In this document: piece by piece, positions 7,872-11,233 of the stretch | Position numbering within the stretch: position 1 is the first letter of the stretch | How the letters are laid out: every line of letters begins with the position of its first letter | Source of the DNA: Gammaproteobacteria bacterium | GTDB lineage: Bacteria; Pseudomonadota; Gammaproteobacteria; Enterobacterales; Psychrobiaceae | DNA: 11,233 nt | Direction of reading: 5' to 3' | Assembly: GCA_013214885.1 (NCBI GenBank) | Contig: JABSRS010000074.1 | Span: forward strand, 1-11,233 | The notes under the pieces: generated by a model | What the model saw: the letters and a program-made list of their open reading frames with translations, nothing else | Told to the model about the DNA's origin: nothing | The model's database searches: none | Translations under genes and position numbers: made by a program

Positions 7872-8458
7872 ATGGATGTACCCGAAAAGCTATTAGATCA
7901 AGGTCGTTCACTCAATATCAATTCTGAACATAAGCTTGGGTTACTCTCTTTTCAAACCACTCTAATGCAATTCATCCTGAACCAGTCGACTTGGCTTTGT
8001 TACAGCAGAAACAGCTGGTGACGGAGCAAGTTCGTCATATCTCATTGCTAGAACAGCAACAGCAATTGGTTAATCAAAGAATAAACGAACTTGGCCAATC
8101 AATTGAGATTCTACATGCCCAAGGTTCACAATCTGATCAACAGTTTGAACTTGAAGCTCAAATTACCAATAATAATGTATTAAAACATCATTGCACCAGA
8201 TTAGCCGACAAAAACTATGAGCTAGAAACCGCACTTAAAGAAAGCCAAATATTACTGAAGAATACCCGGGATACAGCACAACAGCAGACATCGATGTTAT
8301 TTGATGTTCAAAATAGCCACACTGAATAATTGACCACGATTGCTGAACAAAATTTAATGATTTTACGCCATGCAAAAGATCTTAAGAATGTATCATCGAA
8401 CTATTATGATGGCATTATTAATACTGAGAAAAGACTTTCTACCAACCTTCCTGATTAA
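7872..8458 (+). pseudogene. Disrupted coiled-coil protein gene of unknown function
   Basis: I do not recognise the family. A good ribosome site (GGAG, 9 bases upstream) precedes ATG 7872, which encodes MDVPEKLLDQGRSLNIN and runs only 49 codons to TGA at 8019. From 7934 the -1 frame is open and carries the rest: AIHPEPVDLALLQQKQLVTE, then a long Gln/Glu/Leu-rich coiled coil (LLEQQQQLVNQRINEL; LADKNYELETALKES) to TAA at 8327. The same frame then continues as LTTIAEQNLMILRHAKDL to a natural TAA at 8456-8458. Adding one T to the four-T run at 7949-7952 joins the first two parts as LLSFSNHSNAIHPEP. Reading the TAA as a sense codon (CAA would be one transition away) gives one open reading frame of 195 residues. 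The protein would be soluble, without signal peptide. No catalytic motif is visible. The frameshift beside a T run could be a sequencing error; the stop is harder to explain that way. Confidence 0.7.
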
Positions 8459-8544
8459 TTACTTATTTGAGAGGGCGATATTTAGATTCAACTTAAATAA
8501 CTAACCTAGCTCTCATAATATAGTATTATTACTACATTGCTCTG

Positions 8545-8561
8545 GCACCACTTGTGGTTGC
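8545..8561 (+). repeat. Short inverted repeat ACCAC-TT-GTGGT upstream of gnd
   Basis: Perfect 5-bp arms (8547-8551 and 8554-8558) lie around TT, extended by GC/GC pairing if one T is bulged. It is about 35 bp before the gnd start, so it may lie in the leader or act as an operator. There is no T tract, so it is not a terminator. Significance is uncertain. Confidence 0.25.
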
Positions 8562-8595
8562 TACTTATCTTTGAAGTAAATTAGGGTTAACTGAA

Positions 8596-10092
8596 ATGTC
8601 TTCGCAAATACAACCATGTGATATTGGATTTATCGGACTCGGTGTAATGGGTAAAAACATTGCATTAAATCTAGCTGATAATGGCTATAAAATAGCAGCA
8701 TTCGATTTAGAACATTCGAAAGTTGCCGCCCTTATTGAGCAAGACAGTCAAGAACGCGGCGATATTCCTGCACGAATCGAACCGTGTCATTCTTTTACTG
8801 AACTACTTTCAAAATTAAAGGCACCGCATTTAATTATTTTATCGGTACCAGCAGGGCAGCCCGTTGATGATGTTTGTCACAAGCTCGTTGATACTGGTAA
8901 CAGCCTATGGACAGATACCATCGAGCGTGAAAAAACCTACAGTGGAAAATTCTTATTTTTCACTACGGCAGTGTCAGGTGGCGAAGTTGGAGCGAGGTTT
9001 GGTCCCTCATTAATGCCTAGTGGTGACCCTTACGCTTGGACCCGGATTGAACCAATCTGGCAAGCGATCGCAGCAAAAGTCGATCCCCAAACGGGTCTGG
9101 CATTAGAGCGTACTAGTGTCGAGCAGCCGCTGCCCGTTGGTGAATCTTGTACCACTTACATTGGGCCTGCAGGCTCTGGTCACTATGTAAAAATGGTCCA
9201 TAACGGCATTGAATATGCCGACATGCAACTTATTTGTGAAGCCTATCATGTGATGCGTCAATCGTTAGGGTTAACCCCAACCCAAATTGCAGCAGTGTTT
9301 CGTCGCTGGAATGAAGGGATCCTAAACAGTTATTTGATTGAAATAAGTGCTGAAGTCCTCGATTATGTCGATCAAGATACTGGATTACCCTTAGTCGACT
9401 TAGTATTGGACAAAGCGGGGCAAAAAGGCACAGGGCTCTGGACCGCGGTTAGCGCATTGCAAATGGGCAGCCCAGCCGCAACAATTGCGCAATCAGTGTT
9501 TGCTCGGTCACTATCAACCTTAAAAGATGATCGCGTTGCAGCCGCGAAAATATTAAGTGGGCCTAATCATTCTTTAGTCAATGAGCAAGAGCAAGAAAGC
9601 GTAATATTAGCATTACATGATGCATTGTACTGCTCAAAAATCTGTGCTTATGCCCAAGGTTTTGAGCTGATGAAAGTTGCTTCTAATGAGCGTAAGTGGG
9701 CACTTGACTATGCAGCGATTGCAAAAATATGGCGTGCGGGTTGTATTATCAGAGCATCATTTTTACAGTCAATAACAAAAGCATATGAGAGAAAAGAGGA
9801 CCTTAATAATTTGTTGCTTGATCCGTATTTCTCTACTCAAATTGCAAAATACCAAGATAATTGGCGTCAGGCGATTTGTCATGCAACGATGGCTGGGATC
9901 CCATGTGGTGCATTTTCGTCGGCTTTAGCTTATTACGACTCTTATCGCTGTGAGACTTTGCCAGCGAATCTTTTACAGGGGCAACGCGATTACTTTGGTG
10001 CCCATACCTTTGAACGTGTCGATAAGCCTAAAGGTAAAAAGTATCACGTGTTATGGAGTAAACCTGGGCGTAAACTGATTAAAATTAATTAG
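8596..10092 (+). CDS. gnd: 6-phosphogluconate dehydrogenase, decarboxylating, with a short internal deletion
   Basis: Enzyme of the oxidative pentose phosphate pathway: 6-phosphogluconate to ribulose 5-phosphate plus CO2 with reduction of NAD(P). It has 498 residues and is cytoplasmic. Seen: dinucleotide motif GLGVMG (14-19); FDLEHSKV at the end of the second strand (Asp37, Leu38), where NADP enzymes usually have Asn-Arg; substrate motif VSGGEVGARFGPSLMPSG; catalytic block GHYVKMVHNGIEYADMQ with Lys199 and Glu206; KGTGLWT; AKIWRAGCIIRA; and the C-terminal QRDYFGAHTFERVD. Between VPAG (84-87) and DTGNS (99-103) only 11 residues remain, about ten fewer than in E. coli Gnd as I recall it. The helix end and loop leading into the DGGN/DTGN strand are missing. 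The reading frame is intact, so the gene may be active, impaired or newly dead. A modest RBS (TTAGGG) precedes the ATG. No zwf, pgl or edd neighbour is present. An intrinsic terminator follows. Confidence 0.93.
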   Translation: MSSQIQPCDIGFIGLGVMGKNIALNLADNGYKIAAFDLEHSKVAALIEQDSQERGDIPARIEPCHSFTELLSKLKAPHLIILSVPAGQPVDDVCHKLVDTGNSLWTDTIEREKTYSGKFLFFTTAVSGGEVGARFGPSLMPSGDPYAWTRIEPIWQAIAAKVDPQTGLALERTSVEQPLPVGESCTTYIGPAGSGHYVKMVHNGIEYADMQLICEAYHVMRQSLGLTPTQIAAVFRRWNEGILNSYLIEISAEVLDYVDQDTGLPLVDLVLDKAGQKGTGLWTAVSALQMGSPAATIAQSVFARSLSTLKDDRVAAAKILSGPNHSLVNEQEQESVILALHDALYCSKICAYAQGFELMKVASNERKWALDYAAIAKIWRAGCIIRASFLQSITKAYERKEDLNNLLLDPYFSTQIAKYQDNWRQAICHATMAGIPCGAFSSALAYYDSYRCETLPANLLQGQRDYFGAHTFERVDKPKGKKYHVLWSKPGRKLIKIN

Positions 10093-10119
10093 ACATTTCA
10101 TCATTTTAATCTGATAAAT

Positions 10120-10149
10120 AAACCCGTAGCTTGATAGTGCGGGTTTTTT
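10120..10149 (+). terminator. Intrinsic terminator after gnd
   Basis: AAACCCG (10120-10126) pairs with CGGGTTT (10140-10146) over 7 bp with a 13-base loop, followed by a run of T to 10149. It begins 28 bp after the gnd stop and separates gnd from the GGDEF gene. Confidence 0.85.
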
Positions 10150-10186
10150 ATTGAAATAGATCAAAACTATACCGCTAGATAATTTG

Positions 10187-10192
10187 TATAAT
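10187..10192 (+). promoter_or_regulatory. Consensus -10 box upstream of the GGDEF gene
   Basis: Perfect TATAAT about 54 bp before the ATG at 10246. No acceptable -35 lies at 16-18 bp (AAACTA or AAAACT), and TTGAAA at 10151 is too far away. It is placed between the gnd terminator and the next gene, so a separate promoter here is plausible, perhaps activator-dependent. Confidence 0.35.
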
Positions 10193-10245
10193 TGGGGAAT
10201 ATTTAGTCCGTATTACTGATAACATGTTGTATTAAGGAAGTAGTA

Positions 10246-11233
10246 ATGTCCAACCCATCGCATGCTGAAAATGATCAGCGTCGTCAAGCCGATAATAAGC
10301 CTCAAAAAGATCTTAAATACATAAAGTCATTCTTTGCTAGGCACAGTACTATTGAAGACGTGGTATCTACGAGCCATCATTCAAAAGATTTTGTTCAAAC
10401 CCGCAATCAATATATTGTTGAACGACTTAAATTAATCTGCTTGTTCTTTGCGATTAGTGTCCCAGCCTCATCTTTATTAGATTTTATTGTCTTTGAGAGT
10501 AAACAAGCTGAACTATTATTGGTTAATCGATTAATGTTGTCAGCAGTATTGGTTGGACTTTATCAATTTATAAAGCGCTCTCACACCGTAAAGATGACTC
10601 GACTGGTGCTAACACTGTCGTTTTTGTTGCCAGTGATTTTTTACACCGCCACTGAATTATCGTTGACGCAAACCATGGTCTATAAAGATATTCCTTGGTG
10701 TTTCACTTTAACTCCCTATTTAATAGTGGCAATGCTGGGCTTGTTTCCGCTAACAATCTCAGGTGGAATAGCGATGTTAAGTGTGGTCACTTTTCCCTTA
10801 GCCATTTTGGAGTATATTCAATATACAGGGAATTACACTGCCGTTATTGACAAAGTATGGTTATTAGTACTATTTGGGGGGATCAGTTTGTGGTTACAAT
10901 CAGGTCAACTGGTGATGTTACTAAAGCTCTACCGTGAATCAACAGTAGATCCTTTAACAGGGTTGATAAATCGTCGAGTGTTAATTAAAGCGTGAATTAA
11001 GAAGTTCAGATGTTATAGCTCGGTTTGGTGGCGAGGAGTTTTTAGTGGTGATGCCACACCATCAATTGGAGCAAGCTACACATGTTGCGATTAGACTTGG
11101 CGAGGTTATTCGTAAAGCCTGTGTCATTACTGACGATCAACAAGAAATTACTTTCACAACCAGTATCGGTGTTACGCAATATGTTGCTAATGAGCCAACC
11201 GCGCAGTTGTTTATTCGGGTTGATGATTTGCTA
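10246..11233 (+). pseudogene. Membrane-anchored GGDEF (diguanylate cyclase) gene with internal deletion and frameshift; 3' end outside window
   Basis: The intact ancestor would make cyclic di-GMP from two GTP at the inner membrane. Seen: a strong RBS AAGGAAG and ATG 10246; a hydrophilic N-terminus of about 60 residues; six hydrophobic helices at about 61-82, 90-108, 114-135, 152-172, 174-192 and 202-222; then the GGDEF-domain opening STVDPLTGLINRR. The frame stops at TGA 10993. In the +1 frame from 10994 the domain resumes with ELRSSDVIARFGGEEF, LEQATHVAIRLGEVIRKA and FTTSIGVTQYVA, open for 80 codons to the window edge. Compared with PleD, some 47-50 residues are missing, including the DxDxFKxxND metal/GTP stretch, while the inhibitory RxxD site (RSSD) and GGEEF remain. 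The lost length should be 3n+2 bases, roughly 140-150. The product made from this start would be a 249-residue membrane stub without cyclase activity. Assembly collapse cannot be excluded. Confidence 0.85.

Noticed and set aside
7934..8021. Programmed -1 frameshift joining the two frames of the coiled-coil gene
   Set aside because: No X-XXY-YYZ slippery heptamer in the correct phase was seen in the overlap, and the downstream in-frame TAA at 8327 points to decay instead of recoding.
8468..8515. Nested dyads TGAGAG/CTCTCA and TATTTA/TAAATA after the coiled-coil pseudogene
   Set aside because: The inner stem is only A-T pairs, the outer arms are distant, and no T run follows; probably chance in AT-rich DNA.

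Overview
The window looks like chromosomal DNA from a marine-type gammaproteobacterium, most likely an Alteromonadales member related to Shewanella. This is inferred from three things: the divergent acs / SSS-type hybrid kinase pair, a 6-phosphogluconate dehydrogenase of the DTGNSLWTDT type that I associate with Shewanella relatives, and DUF3087 and DUF501 housekeeping-type hypotheticals. Base composition is moderately AT-rich by eye. I see no insertion sequence, phage gene, tRNA, rRNA or CRISPR array.

Left part (1-4589): the N-terminal half of acetyl-CoA synthetase (acs, minus strand, cut by the window edge) diverges from a 1140-residue hybrid sensor kinase. The kinase combines a sodium/solute-symporter-like membrane domain, STAC, PAS, HisKA, HATPase and a receiver domain. 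This is the architecture of CrbS, which with the regulator CrbR controls acs in the acetate switch of Vibrio and Pseudomonas. The 192-bp region between them holds a reasonable kinase promoter and several dyads, including a perfect 18-bp palindrome. Acetate activation and its probable sensor therefore sit back to back.

Middle part (4683-7628): four intact genes. They are an exported MsrA-MsrB fusion (periplasmic repair of oxidised methionine, minus), a two-helix membrane protein of the DUF3087 type (minus), a DUF501 protein (plus, with its own promoter candidate), and a TRIC/UPF0126 seven-helix membrane protein (minus, GTG start). The DUF501 and TRIC genes converge with only 14 bp between them.

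Right part (7872-11233): this part looks damaged. A coiled-coil gene of unknown function carries both a probable one-base frameshift beside a T run and an in-frame TAA. The gnd gene is open over 498 codons but lacks roughly ten residues of the Rossmann domain, and its cofactor site reads like an NAD-type site instead of the canonical NADP one. After a good intrinsic terminator comes a six-helix membrane GGDEF gene. About 145 bases are missing from the middle of its cyclase domain, which removes the GTP/metal-binding half and shifts the frame, while the inhibitory RxxD site and GGEEF remain.

I did not find a convincing new multi-gene system. The items most worth following up are the gnd deletion and its predicted cofactor switch, the truncated GGDEF domain, the clustering of three lesions in 3.4 kb (real decay or assembly error), and the dyad-rich acs/crbS control region.
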